Part shown: positions 7,939-16,575 of the stretch, piece by piece | Layout of the letters: each line of letters begins with the position of its first letter | Numbering within the stretch: the first letter of the stretch is position 1 | Translations under genes and position numbers: made by a program | The notes under the pieces: model-generated | What the model was told of the DNA's origin: nothing | Databases searched by the model: none | The model's input: only the letters and a program-made list of their open reading frames with translations | NCBI GenBank assembly: GCA_039680175.1 | Contig: JBDKTO010000111.1 | Location: forward strand, 1 to 54,302 | Reading direction: 5' to 3' | Length of the DNA: 54,302 bases | Source: Veillonellales bacterium | GTDB taxonomy: Bacteria; Bacillota; Negativicutes; JAAYSF01

Positions 7939-8101
7939 CATATCCCCTTCAATAATGAGTTACTCTTGCTTATCTATAATCAGCGCTGTTTATCTTCGAT
8001 TTTCTTCTATTTTTATTTGCTTTTGTTTGTGCCAATTTGTTTTTAACTTTCCATAAATTGTATACTAGCAAAATAAGTAACTTAAGTTAACTGAACCCAA
8101 T

Positions 8102-8150
8102 CAAAAAAATAATAAATACAGCAGACATTCAAATTTATCGAACTGTCTGC
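8102..8150 (-). terminator. terminator at the end of the nif operon
   Basis: On the minus strand GCAGACAGTTC pairs with GAATGTCTGC (one bulged G). The stem is followed by TGTATTTATTATTTTTTT. It lies just past the last homocitrate synthase gene. Confidence 0.75.
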
Positions 8151-8155
8151 CACCG

Positions 8156-9031
8156 TTATTGCTGCAGCCCGGACGGTAATCCCATTCGGCTGCCGGTAAT
8201 CGGTTTATAAGGAAACGGCTGCCGGTTCGCCGCCCGATTGACTTCGGCGATCAGCGACGGCAAAGCGTCCGGCCGAATGCCGGTCGCTTTGCCGTAAAGC
8301 TGTTCGGCTGCCAGCACCAACTCCTCCAGCGCCGCATTTCCCGCCCGTTCTCCCATACCGGTCACCGTAGTGCTGACCAAGGTAACACCGGCGCGAACAG
8401 CCGCCAGGGCATTGGCCGCTGCCAAGCCAAAATCATTGTGGGTATGAATTTCAATGGGCAGCGAACACCGTTCCTTTAAAAAACGCATGGCAGAATAGGT
8501 TTGCAGCGGCGTTAGGCAGCCAACCGTATCGGCATACCGTATCCGCACCGCCCCCAGCTCCGCCGCCGTATCGGCTACGCGAAGAAAGAAATCCGGGTCG
8601 GCCCGGGATGCATCTTCGGCTCCTACCGATACGGTACAGCCAAATCCGGTTGCCAGCTCAATACAATCCACCAGATTATCCAGGACCCACTGCCGGGTCT
8701 TTTGTAATTTACGCTGAATATGAAGCTCGGAAACCGGCACCGAAATATGAAGATAAGAAAAGCCGCAGCGAATAGATGATAAAATATCCTTGCGTACAGC
8801 GCGGTTCCAGGAAAATACGACAGCGTTGAATTTTCCCTTCAATATATGATTAAGGGCTTCGAATTCATTGCCTCCCATAGCCGGTACACCGGCCTCAATC
8901 CAGGGAACTCCCGCTTCATCCAAAGCCCGGGCAATCCTCAGCTTTTCCTCCGGTGAAAAGGCGACTCCGGCAGCCTGCTCGCCGTCTCGCAATGTGGTAT
9001 CGATGATCTCTAGCTGATTTTGCATAAACAT
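8156..9031 (-). CDS. nifV: homocitrate synthase, catalytic (N-terminal) part of a split NifV
   Basis: 291 residues forming only the TIM-barrel of the NifV/isopropylmalate synthase family. The catalytic signature [15 protein letters not shown] begins at about residue 9. The metal-binding HTHNDFG motif and the [13 protein letters not shown] motif follow. The chain ends just after the barrel, whereas one-piece NifV has about 380 residues and continues with HESGIHADG and a C-terminal subdomain. That missing part is supplied by the gene just upstream, which this one overlaps by 22 bases. Homocitrate is the organic ligand of FeMo-cofactor. A split NifV is known in Clostridium pasteurianum (NifV-alpha and NifV-omega); I do not assign the Greek letters. 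The start has AGGAGGCAGGCGA directly upstream. Confidence 0.88.
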   Translation of the reverse strand: MFMQNQLEIIDTTLRDGEQAAGVAFSPEEKLRIARALDEAGVPWIEAGVPAMGGNEFEALNHILKGKFNAVVFSWNRAVRKDILSSIRCGFSYLHISVPVSELHIQRKLQKTRQWVLDNLVDCIELATGFGCTVSVGAEDASRADPDFFLRVADTAAELGAVRIRYADTVGCLTPLQTYSAMRFLKERCSLPIEIHTHNDFGLAAANALAAVRAGVTLVSTTVTGMGERAGNAALEELVLAAEQLYGKATGIRPDALPSLIAEVNRAANRQPFPYKPITGSRMGLPSGLQQ

Positions 9032-10131
9032 TCGCCTGCCTCCTTTGCTTTGGCCGGCATATCGGCAGAAGAAATGCTGCCATACAGCTGCTTTAATTGT
9101 TTGTCGCTGACAGGTCTTTTTTCGGTGACAGCCAGTTCCCGTACTTTTTTTACGATCCATTCGGCTTGTAACTGAGATAAGCCGATATCCCATTGAGCAA
9201 ATTTCGCTTTGATCAGAGCCGTACCGGAATGCTTTCCCACCACCAGCCGGCGGGACAGCCCTACGGTTGCCGGTGAAAATGCTTCGTACAGTTCCGGCTG
9301 TTTCAGCACCCCATCGGCGTGAATCCCCGATTCGTGAGCAAAAATGTCCGGACCGATAACCGCCTTGGTTGACGGTACTTGCAGCCCCATACATTCCAAA
9401 GCCTGGCTGCAATACGCCGCCAAATGGTTCGTGCCGCCGCCAGACATTTCCAGCAGTTGTCCGGCGGCCAAAAGAACTTCCTCGCAGGCCGGATGACCTT
9501 TGCTGCCGACCCCGGCAACAGAGACGGCAACCCGCTCCGCCCCTCCCTGAAGAGCGCCGAGACAATTGGCGGTAGCCATTCCATAATGATTATGACCATG
9601 GTATTCCAGTATCGGCCTTTCCTCCTGCCGCCCCAGGGTATTCATTGCTTCATAGGCGGCAAAAGAATCCATAATACCGGCAGCGTCACTGTAAATCAAT
9701 GATTCCACAACACCGCCCTGCAGGGATGCGGCCATATGATCCACCTCCGTCAGCGACAGCTCCGATGCATTGTTGATTTCCAGAGAAACAGTTAAGTCCA
9801 TATCTGCGGCAGCCTGCAAAACATGGATAACCTGCTGATCCACCCGGGACCCGGGAGAATGACGGTACACGACGATAATCTTCTTGAATCCCTTTTCTGC
9901 CGCTATGTGCAGTTGAGAAAGAGAAGGAGCAATACGCCCCCGCAAATAAGGGTACAGATTATTGATGACCCCGATCCAGCTGTAAGGAACCCAGTCCTGT
10001 ACCCAGACATCGTACAGATCCAAAGGCAGTTGGCGCAATATGCGTACCAGTCGCAGTAACCCAGACGGGGAAATCTTTAACCGCATTGCTTCCGATAAGG
10101 TCTGATCCAGACAAACAATCGACCGATTCAT
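9010..10131 (-). CDS. homocitrate synthase, second subunit of a split NifV (degenerate catalytic motif, intact C-terminus)
   Basis: 373 residues, full length for the family, but the N-terminal signature DTTLRDGEQ has become CLDQTLSEA, losing the catalytic arginine and neighbouring residues. The barrel is still recognisable ([18 protein letters not shown] with the HxH-type motif; [12 protein letters not shown]). The C-terminal part is well conserved ([33 protein letters not shown]). It probably pairs with the 291-residue catalytic protein encoded next, contributing the C-terminal subdomain. GGGAGGTGCAAGCGG precedes the ATG. This is not a pseudogene: the frame is open and conserved motifs persist. 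Confidence 0.82.
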   Translation of the reverse strand: MNRSIVCLDQTLSEAMRLKISPSGLLRLVRILRQLPLDLYDVWVQDWVPYSWIGVINNLYPYLRGRIAPSLSQLHIAAEKGFKKIIVVYRHSPGSRVDQQVIHVLQAAADMDLTVSLEINNASELSLTEVDHMAASLQGGVVESLIYSDAAGIMDSFAAYEAMNTLGRQEERPILEYHGHNHYGMATANCLGALQGGAERVAVSVAGVGSKGHPACEEVLLAAGQLLEMSGGGTNHLAAYCSQALECMGLQVPSTKAVIGPDIFAHESGIHADGVLKQPELYEAFSPATVGLSRRLVVGKHSGTALIKAKFAQWDIGLSQLQAEWIVKKVRELAVTEKRPVSDKQLKQLYGSISSADMPAKAKEAGECLCKIS

Positions 10132-10151
10132 CCGCTTGCACCTCCCAGCCG

Positions 10152-10790
10152 CTAGACCGTTTTTGCGGCACTATTTTTATTGTGAAGCGTAATTTCATAA
10201 TGGTTGATCCCCAGCTTGACAATATCTCCGGCAAAACGACCGCTCCTCAATTCACAGTCGATCCAGGGAGGAACATGGGCACAAGTGACAGTTAAGGTGG
10301 AAAAGTCGCCTTGCCGCAAAAACGGCACTAATACCTGCTTTGATGTAACACCGCTGCTGCTTTCCTGAATATCCTTCAATGAGATGGAGTATTTTCCCTC
10401 ACCTAGACGGACCGGCGAAGGGAGTTTGATTGGGCTGGCCTCGGCCCTTTTCTGCCGCTCCTTTTCTTCTTTTGCCAAGATATAATCCAAGAAATCAACC
10501 GGGTTCCCCGAAATTTCCCAAATACTGCACTGGGCTTTTTCCAGTTCATAATAGGGTAAGCCGGTAATCTCCCGACCGGCGACAATCTTGCAGTCCGCCA
10601 GAAATCCGATGATTTCGGTCATGCAGCGGCGAAGTCCTTTCAGGCCCTGGGACTTGTCGAAGCGGCACTCCATCCGGCGGGATTCCCGCCAGCGTCCCTG
10701 CTGCCGCTGATAAACCACCAATTGGCAATTTTCCTGCAGCGAAGTCGTTTCGCTGTTTTTATCCAGAACGGCTGCTGCTTCCCGTCCCAT
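10152..10790 (-). CDS. AnfO-like nitrogenase accessory protein
   Basis: 212 residues. The pattern DCKIVAGREITGLPYYELEK, WEISGNPVDFLDYIL, then TSKQVLVPFLRQGDFSTLTV and CAHVPPWIDCEL is that of the AnfO family, first named from Fe-only nitrogenase clusters. Its biochemical role is not settled. Here it lies in a molybdenum nif operon, between the ferredoxin and homocitrate synthase genes, with no anfG or second nitrogenase in view. A role in cofactor assembly or nitrogenase protection shared with Mo-nitrogenase is possible. GGGGGAGTCAGT precedes the ATG. Confidence 0.8.
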   Translation of the reverse strand: MGREAAAVLDKNSETTSLQENCQLVVYQRQQGRWRESRRMECRFDKSQGLKGLRRCMTEIIGFLADCKIVAGREITGLPYYELEKAQCSIWEISGNPVDFLDYILAKEEKERQKRAEASPIKLPSPVRLGEGKYSISLKDIQESSSGVTSKQVLVPFLRQGDFSTLTVTCAHVPPWIDCELRSGRFAGDIVKLGINHYEITLHNKNSAAKTV

Positions 10791-10811
10791 ACTGACTCCC
10801 CCTTTCAGTGT

Positions 10812-11120
10812 TTAGATTTCCAGGCGGGCTACAACCTTGCCGCCTTCAATGTGCTCATCCATAATTTCGGCCACATCATCCGGTGTCACATGACCATACC
10901 AGACATTGTCCGGATAAATCACCACAATCGGACCCTGATCACAAAGGCCAAAACAGCCCGTATTGTTGATAAAGACTTCTCCTTCCAGTTCCCGCTCCTG
11001 GATTTCTTCCATAAAGGACGTAACAACGTCGACTCCCTGTTTCGAATGGCAGAAGCCTTTTTGTTGTCCGTTCACCCGTGAACTGGTACAGACAAAAATA
11101 TGATGCTGCGGTTTATTCAT
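10812..11120 (-). CDS. thioredoxin-fold [2Fe-2S] ferredoxin
   Basis: 102 residues with cysteines at 11, 24, 56 and 60 (FVCTSS, KGFCHSK, NTGCFGLCDQGP). This is the same ligand set and length as the [2Fe-2S] ferredoxin of Clostridium pasteurianum, whose close relative is FeSI (Shethna protein I) of Azotobacter. Such proteins are linked to nitrogenase, either as electron carriers or for conformational protection. The gene overlaps nifB by 4 bases (ATGA), so the two are translationally coupled. Confidence 0.92.
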   Translation of the reverse strand: MNKPQHHIFVCTSSRVNGQQKGFCHSKQGVDVVTSFMEEIQERELEGEVFINNTGCFGLCDQGPIVVIYPDNVWYGHVTPDDVAEIMDEHIEGGKVVARLEI

Positions 11121-12433
11121 CCTGTTCTTACCCTTCTTTCTTCACCTTTCTTCTGCGCCAATTGCTGCGCCGCATAGATGAGTCCTGTTTCTACCGTATC
11201 ACAATATTCAATGCTGTCGATACCCCGATCGGTCAGCTGTTTTTTTGCATTCAGGCCGATGCGCATGGTCAGGACGGCATCACAATTCTTCAGTGCTTTG
11301 ATCGTTCCTTCCCGGCGGACTTCCTCGTCATCGCAGTCAGGCATCCCCATGCAGTATTTTTTTACTCTCCGGTACTCCAAAAAAACAAAATCTTCGCCTT
11401 TACCCTGATAAATGGCAAACTGTTCGGCATGACCGAAATGCTGATCCACCAGCTTGCCGTATTGGGAAGTCACTGCGATCACATACCGTCTGCCAGCAGC
11501 ACCGGGTTCCACCTTCCTGTCGGCCGATGGCTGCAGGGACATCCGGAATTCCTGGGATCGGTCATATTCCAGCAGGCCAATGGCATCCGCCCGGCACTGC
11601 TTGCAATGATGCATCTGAGTCAGATCCAGTTCGCAGGATCGCCGCATTTGTTCAATATCTTTCATACTGGTCTGGGGAAAATGTTCGAAAGTACTGCCCT
11701 GGGCTGGAATCAGCGGCATAATATTGGTCATAAAAGCGCCTAACTCTTTTGCCTTTTTCACTACCTGAGGAATATGATGGTCATTGATGCCGCTGACCAT
11801 GACAATATTCACTTTGACTAAAACACCGCCGGAAGTTAATTTGACGATGCCTTCCAGCTGCCTGCCTAAAAGCAGCTTTGCTCCTTCAACACCCTGATAT
11901 TTATGTCCCTTATATCGGACAAATTTATAAATTTTGGCACCGATTCCCGGATCAATGCAGTTCATGGTTACCGTTACATGCTGTACCCCCAATCGGATGA
12001 TCTCCGCCGCATAGTCCGGCAGCATCAGCCCATTGGTGGACAGGCAGAACACGATGTCCGGATTATCGGCTTTGATCAATGCAATGGACCGTTTCGTCTG
12101 TTCCCAGTTGGCCAGGGCATCGCCCGGTCCGGCAATCCCCACCACGCTGAGATAATCCAGCTGACTTTTCACCCAGTCAAATTTTTCTTTTGCCAGCGCC
12201 GGAGTTAGCACTTCGCTGGTTACTCCGGGACGGCTTTCGTTGACACAATCAAACTTGCGATTACAATAATTGCAGCTAATGTTACAGCCGGGAGCAACCG
12301 GCAAATGCATCCGCGCATATTTCTGGTGAGCTTCAAAAGAGTAGCACGGATGTTTTTTCGTTTTTTCCAAAAGATCAGCCGGCATTGGCCGATTCGCGTG
12401 TTTTGAGCAGGATGTGCACCCCATGATTCTCAC
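11117..12433 (-). CDS. nifB: NifB: radical-SAM FeMo-cofactor precursor synthase fused to a NifX-like domain
   Basis: 438 residues. The radical-SAM cluster motif CNISCNYC lies at about residues 50-57 and an extra cysteine follows at FDC. The N-terminal MGCTSCSKH adds cysteines typical of NifB. Residues up to about 310 are the SAM barrel, which joins two [4Fe-4S] clusters and a carbide into NifB-co. From about 325 a NifX/NafY-type carrier domain follows (RRYVIAVTSQYGKLVDQHFGHA; GIDSIEYCDTVETGLIYAA). It can hold NifB-co for transfer to NifEN. nifB lies between nifN and the ferredoxin gene. Confidence 0.95.
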   Translation of the reverse strand: MRIMGCTSCSKHANRPMPADLLEKTKKHPCYSFEAHQKYARMHLPVAPGCNISCNYCNRKFDCVNESRPGVTSEVLTPALAKEKFDWVKSQLDYLSVVGIAGPGDALANWEQTKRSIALIKADNPDIVFCLSTNGLMLPDYAAEIIRLGVQHVTVTMNCIDPGIGAKIYKFVRYKGHKYQGVEGAKLLLGRQLEGIVKLTSGGVLVKVNIVMVSGINDHHIPQVVKKAKELGAFMTNIMPLIPAQGSTFEHFPQTSMKDIEQMRRSCELDLTQMHHCKQCRADAIGLLEYDRSQEFRMSLQPSADRKVEPGAAGRRYVIAVTSQYGKLVDQHFGHAEQFAIYQGKGEDFVFLEYRRVKKYCMGMPDCDDEEVRREGTIKALKNCDAVLTMRIGLNAKKQLTDRGIDSIEYCDTVETGLIYAAQQLAQKKGEERRVRTG

Positions 12434-12445
12434 CTCTCTCTGTTG

Positions 12446-13819
12446 TTACGTTGCCTTCCGGTAAAAAGTATCGTACATCCGGCTGCGGTAGGGTTTCAGC
12501 TTACTGTCCAGCAGCGTATTGGTCACCCGATCCAAAAAAGCCATGGTCCCCGTATAGCCTACCGACAGCAGCCGGTGCCCTCCCATACGGTCAAGGATGG
12601 GAAAACCGATACGGATCAAAGGAATTCCGGCCTTTTCTTCCAAATAACGCCCGGTGGAGTCCCCGATGGCCACATTGGCTTCTGCCGCTTCTCCGTATTT
12701 ACGGATTACTGCAAAATCTGTTCCCGACAAAATCTGTACCGGTTCCGGTGCAGCCTCAATATAAGGCTGCAGCAGCTCCGCCAGTTTTGCCGTCCGGCTG
12801 CCTGTCGCCACCACCACCGGATGAATGCCATTTTCCAGACAAGTCCTGGTTAACGCATACACCAGTTCCGGTTCGCCAAACAAGACGGCCCTCCCCAGAA
12901 AGTTATATTTATGGGAATCGATCATTCCGTCCAGCAGCCGCCCCCGTTCCTGCTGCAGACTGTCCGGCAAACCCTTACCGGTGACTTCCTGCAGTACTTC
13001 CATAAACCGGTCAGTATTTTCCAAACCAATCGGCAACGGCAGATTGTAAAGCGGAACACCGAAGGTCTCTGCCAAATATTTACCCGGCGACAAAGCATCC
13101 TCCACCGTCATTCCCAGCTGCAAAGTGGCCGGTGCTCCCGACATTTTCCGGATATCCTCGATTTTTGTCCCTTCCGGCGTCATTTTCCGATAAGGCCGCT
13201 GAAAAGGACGGTCCATGGTATCGGAAAAATCGGGGAACAAGGTATATTTTATCTCCATCAGGTTTAAAATCCGTTTGATCTCCCGAATATCAGCCGGGCT
13301 GATATTCGAAACAATCAAATTGATTTTATTGTGTTTTTCACTTTTTTTTGTCAGGCAGGTCAGAATCCGCCTGGCGGTAAAAAAGTAGCCTTCAGCCTGA
13401 GTCCCCCCGTAACCGGGAGTAGGCGCCGTGACCAAGAAAATTTCTTCCCCGTTTTTTTCCTGCAGATATTCTTCCGCAAAGCGGCCAATATCTTCCCCGA
13501 TGGTTTCGGCCAGACAAGTCGTCAAAATGCCGATCACTCCCGGATTGTAAACTTTCCGTACATTATCCAGCGCTTGTTTTAAGTTTTTTTCACCGCCGTA
13601 AATGGTCCCTTTTTCATTTAATGAAGAAGAGCCCACATCCACCGGTTCATTAAAATGTTCGGAAATATGACGGCGCATATAGGTACTGCACCCCTGAGAG
13701 CCGTGCAAAACCACCATGGTATTTTCAATTCCTTTTAATGCCAGGATTCCTCCCATGGGCATACACATGTTGCAGGGGTTCTCATTCACATTCCGGCAGG
13801 CCGCCTTCTTCTCTTTCAT
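12446..13819 (-). CDS. nifN: NifN, FeMo-cofactor scaffold beta subunit
   Basis: 457 residues, NifK-like. Motifs include NPCNMCMPMGGILALKGIEN, LHGSQGCSTYMRRHI and TTCLAETIGEDIG; the last is the third cysteine site of the family. With NifE it forms the scaffold on which NifB-co matures into FeMo-cofactor. The ATG overlaps the nifE stop by 4 bases. It is separate from nifB, unlike the NifN-B fusion of C. pasteurianum. Confidence 0.94.
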   Translation of the reverse strand: MKEKKAACRNVNENPCNMCMPMGGILALKGIENTMVVLHGSQGCSTYMRRHISEHFNEPVDVGSSSLNEKGTIYGGEKNLKQALDNVRKVYNPGVIGILTTCLAETIGEDIGRFAEEYLQEKNGEEIFLVTAPTPGYGGTQAEGYFFTARRILTCLTKKSEKHNKINLIVSNISPADIREIKRILNLMEIKYTLFPDFSDTMDRPFQRPYRKMTPEGTKIEDIRKMSGAPATLQLGMTVEDALSPGKYLAETFGVPLYNLPLPIGLENTDRFMEVLQEVTGKGLPDSLQQERGRLLDGMIDSHKYNFLGRAVLFGEPELVYALTRTCLENGIHPVVVATGSRTAKLAELLQPYIEAAPEPVQILSGTDFAVIRKYGEAAEANVAIGDSTGRYLEEKAGIPLIRIGFPILDRMGGHRLLSVGYTGTMAFLDRVTNTLLDSKLKPYRSRMYDTFYRKAT

Positions 13820-15168
13820 ACAACATCCCCCCTGTCATGATCCGGCAGGTAATTCCATACCGGCGAGCATAACGTGGAATAAACTTCCCTGGCAAAATTA
13901 ACGGCTCCCACGTAACCGCTTAATGGATGCTTGCGGTCGTGATTGTGATCAATAAAGGCAATTCCCAGCTTGTAAGCCAGCGGCCGTTCTTTGACTCCGC
14001 CTACCAGCAGATTGGCCCCCTGCTTCGTCATAAACCGTTCCAGTTCCGCCGGGTTGGCGTCATCCAAGATGACCGTGCCGTCGGCGACCAGACTGTTGAT
14101 GGTCTCATATTCTTCCTTCCGTCCGGTCTGCGTGCCGATCATGACGACTTCCATTCCCAGCTCGCGGAACTGTTTAATCAACGATATGGCTTTAAATCCG
14201 CCGCCCACATAGACAGCCGCTTTCTTCCCGGCGAACTTCCGCCGGTATTTGTCAATGACCGGTTGAATCCGGGCGCTTTCTCTGGCGATAAGAATCTCCG
14301 CCTTGCGGGCGGCTTCCTCGTTGCCAAGGGCTGCGGCAATCTGCCGCAGGGAATCCGCCGTATCCTGAAGTCCCAAAAAGGAAACGCGGATGTAAGGAAT
14401 GTGATACAATTCTTCCATTTTACCGGCCAGATAATTCGTCGAGCCGGCACACTGCATGATGTTGAGCGATGCCTGGGTGGCTGTTTTCAGCTTTTCACTG
14501 GAAGAGTCGCCGGTAAAGACAACATTCAGTTCAATGCCCATTTCCCGTAGATAGCTTTCAATGATCCACGCTTCCCCTGCCAGATTATAATCGCCTAAAT
14601 AATTAATACTGTTGGCTTTTTTGATTCCAGTCGGCTGAAGCAGCTGCAAGATCGCGTCGCAGGCCGCCCGGTAACCGGCGGATTTGTTGCCGATGAAACC
14701 GCTGGACTGTACCGGAATGACCTCGATTTCGTGTTTTAAGGCTGCCGCTTTACAAATGGCGTTCAAATCATCACCGATGACGCCGACAATACAGGTGGAA
14801 TAGACGAAAATCAGTTTCGGCTGATACTTACCCACCAGTTCGTCAATTGCCGCCGTCAGCTTTTTACCGCCGCCAAAAATTACGTCTTCCTCTTGTAAAT
14901 CGGTGGAGAAAGCGTTGCGGTAAAGCTCCGAGCCGCTGCTCAGGCTGCCCCGGATATCCCAGGTATAGCTGGCGCAGCCAATCGGTCCGTGGACCAAATG
15001 GGCCGCATCCGTAATCGGATTCAGTACCACCCTGGCCCCGCAATACACGCAGGCCCGCTGGCTGACGCAGCCGGCGATGCTGTCGGCGTCGCATTTGATC
15101 GGCTGCTTTTGTCTGCCTTTTGTCGTAATAAACTCTTCCCTGTCGGATACAACCAGTGCCTCCCCCAT
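13816..15168 (-). CDS. nifE: NifE, FeMo-cofactor scaffold alpha subunit
   Basis: 450 residues, NifD-like. The cluster-binding region reads RACVYCGARVVLNPI, then HGPIGCASYTWDIRG. AFSTDLQEEDVIFGGGKKL and YSTCIVGVIGDDL are the matching NifD-family blocks. It forms an alpha2beta2 complex with NifN that processes the cofactor precursor before insertion into NifDK. AGAGGTGAGAAGCGA precedes the ATG, and nifK ends 45 bases upstream. Confidence 0.94.
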   Translation of the reverse strand: MGEALVVSDREEFITTKGRQKQPIKCDADSIAGCVSQRACVYCGARVVLNPITDAAHLVHGPIGCASYTWDIRGSLSSGSELYRNAFSTDLQEEDVIFGGGKKLTAAIDELVGKYQPKLIFVYSTCIVGVIGDDLNAICKAAALKHEIEVIPVQSSGFIGNKSAGYRAACDAILQLLQPTGIKKANSINYLGDYNLAGEAWIIESYLREMGIELNVVFTGDSSSEKLKTATQASLNIMQCAGSTNYLAGKMEELYHIPYIRVSFLGLQDTADSLRQIAAALGNEEAARKAEILIARESARIQPVIDKYRRKFAGKKAAVYVGGGFKAISLIKQFRELGMEVVMIGTQTGRKEEYETINSLVADGTVILDDANPAELERFMTKQGANLLVGGVKERPLAYKLGIAFIDHNHDRKHPLSGYVGAVNFAREVYSTLCSPVWNYLPDHDRGDVV

Positions 15169-15213
15169 TCGCTTCTCACCTCTTTCATTGATGCAAACCT
15201 GCCTTTCTGCCTA

Positions 15214-16575
15214 TTATCGAACGACTTCCAAATCTTCTTCCGCGCATTCCCGGTCTTCCTTGTCCAGCATGGCGTTGCACATTTGTTCCAATAAAAACAT
15301 CGCGCCTTTGTAGCCCACCACCGGATTATAGTTGTGTCCATAACGATCCATAACCGGAAACCCGAAGCGGACAAAGGGAATGTCTTCTGCCCTGGCGATG
15401 AATTTGCCATAGGTATTGGAAATTAAAAGATCAACGTTTTCATTTTTGATCCATTGATGGACATCAAAGAAATCTTTTTCCGCTTTTACAATGCCTTCTA
15501 AACCAGCCTCCTGCATCATGGCCGTGATTTCTCTTGCAAATGCCGATCCCGGAGTACCGGTAACCACATATTGGGGGATCATGCCCAGAGCAATAATGAA
15601 CTGGCTTAAAGCAATCATCTCGTCAGGATCACCGACCAGGGCAGCTTTTCTTCCCTGGAAATATTGCTGACTGTCAATCATCAGATCCACCAGTTGGCCC
15701 CGTTCCTCTTCCAGTTCCGCCGGTATCTCCTTCCCGGTTTGTTTGGCCAAAGACATTAAAAGTTCATCCGTGGCATCGATACCGATGGGAGTCTTCAGCG
15801 TAATAAAGGGAACTTTACACTTTTTCTCCAGTTCTTTCGCTCCCATTTCGGAGGCATAGCTCCCCAAAGCAACGGTCAACGCGGCATTGCCGGCATCAAC
15901 AATCTCCTCAATTTTTGTCCCACCCTTCGGATACATTTTATATTTCCCGGTGTTCGGGGCATCCAAAACCCCGCTGGTATCGGGAAGCATGGTATAAGGG
16001 ATGCCCATTACCTTGAATATCCGCTTGATTTCCCGCATATCCGCCGGTCCGACAAAGCCCGGTATGATATTAAAATTCCCGTTGGGAACGCCGCTGTTTA
16101 GCGAAAGGTAGTTGATAAAACCTTTGACCATGCTGGCAAAACCGGTAATATGGGAACCCTGATAGCTGGGCGTATTAGCGTGAATGACCAGTTTGCCTTC
16201 TGGTATTTCCATTTCCCGGATATAGGTAGGTAGGTCATCGCCAATGGTTTCGGATAAACAGGTGGTATGAACGGCAATAATATCCGGATCATACAGGGCA
16301 AAAATATTTTTAACCGCTGTCTTTATATTGGCACCGCCGCCAAACACGCTGGCGCCTTCCGTAAAGGAACTGGAGGATGCCATGGCCGGTTCTTTAAAGT
16401 GCCGGGAAAGCACGGTTCGATGATAGGAGCAGCAACCTTGGGAGCCATGGCTGTGCGGCAGACAGTTGTGAACGCCAAGGGCAGCGTACATGGCTCCTAC
16501 CGGTTGACAGGTTTTGGCCGGATTGATCCGAAGCGCTTTTCGCTCGACAATTTCTTTTGGCGTTGCATCCAGCAT
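15214..16575 (-). CDS. nifK: Mo-nitrogenase MoFe protein beta chain NifK
   Basis: 453 residues, the short clostridial form; Azotobacter NifK has about 520 residues because of a longer N-terminus. P-cluster cysteine regions are visible in KTCQPVGAMYAALG, SHGSQGCCSYHRTVL and HTTCLSETIGDDL. ANTPSYQGSH corresponds to the serine segment near the P-cluster. The start ATG shares one base with the nifD stop (TAATG), so translation is coupled. It is the structural partner of NifD and carries half of the P-cluster. Confidence 0.96.
   Translation of the reverse strand: MLDATPKEIVERKALRINPAKTCQPVGAMYAALGVHNCLPHSHGSQGCCSYHRTVLSRHFKEPAMASSSSFTEGASVFGGGANIKTAVKNIFALYDPDIIAVHTTCLSETIGDDLPTYIREMEIPEGKLVIHANTPSYQGSHITGFASMVKGFINYLSLNSGVPNGNFNIIPGFVGPADMREIKRIFKVMGIPYTMLPDTSGVLDAPNTGKYKMYPKGGTKIEEIVDAGNAALTVALGSYASEMGAKELEKKCKVPFITLKTPIGIDATDELLMSLAKQTGKEIPAELEEERGQLVDLMIDSQQYFQGRKAALVGDPDEMIALSQFIIALGMIPQYVVTGTPGSAFAREITAMMQEAGLEGIVKAEKDFFDVHQWIKNENVDLLISNTYGKFIARAEDIPFVRFGFPVMDRYGHNYNPVVGYKGAMFLLEQMCNAMLDKEDRECAEEDLEVVR

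Noticed and set aside
9032-9565. Upstream extension of the catalytic homocitrate synthase frame
   Set aside because: The extension overlaps the second nifV gene in another frame, has no homology, and the AGGAGG-preceded ATG at 9031 is the natural start.
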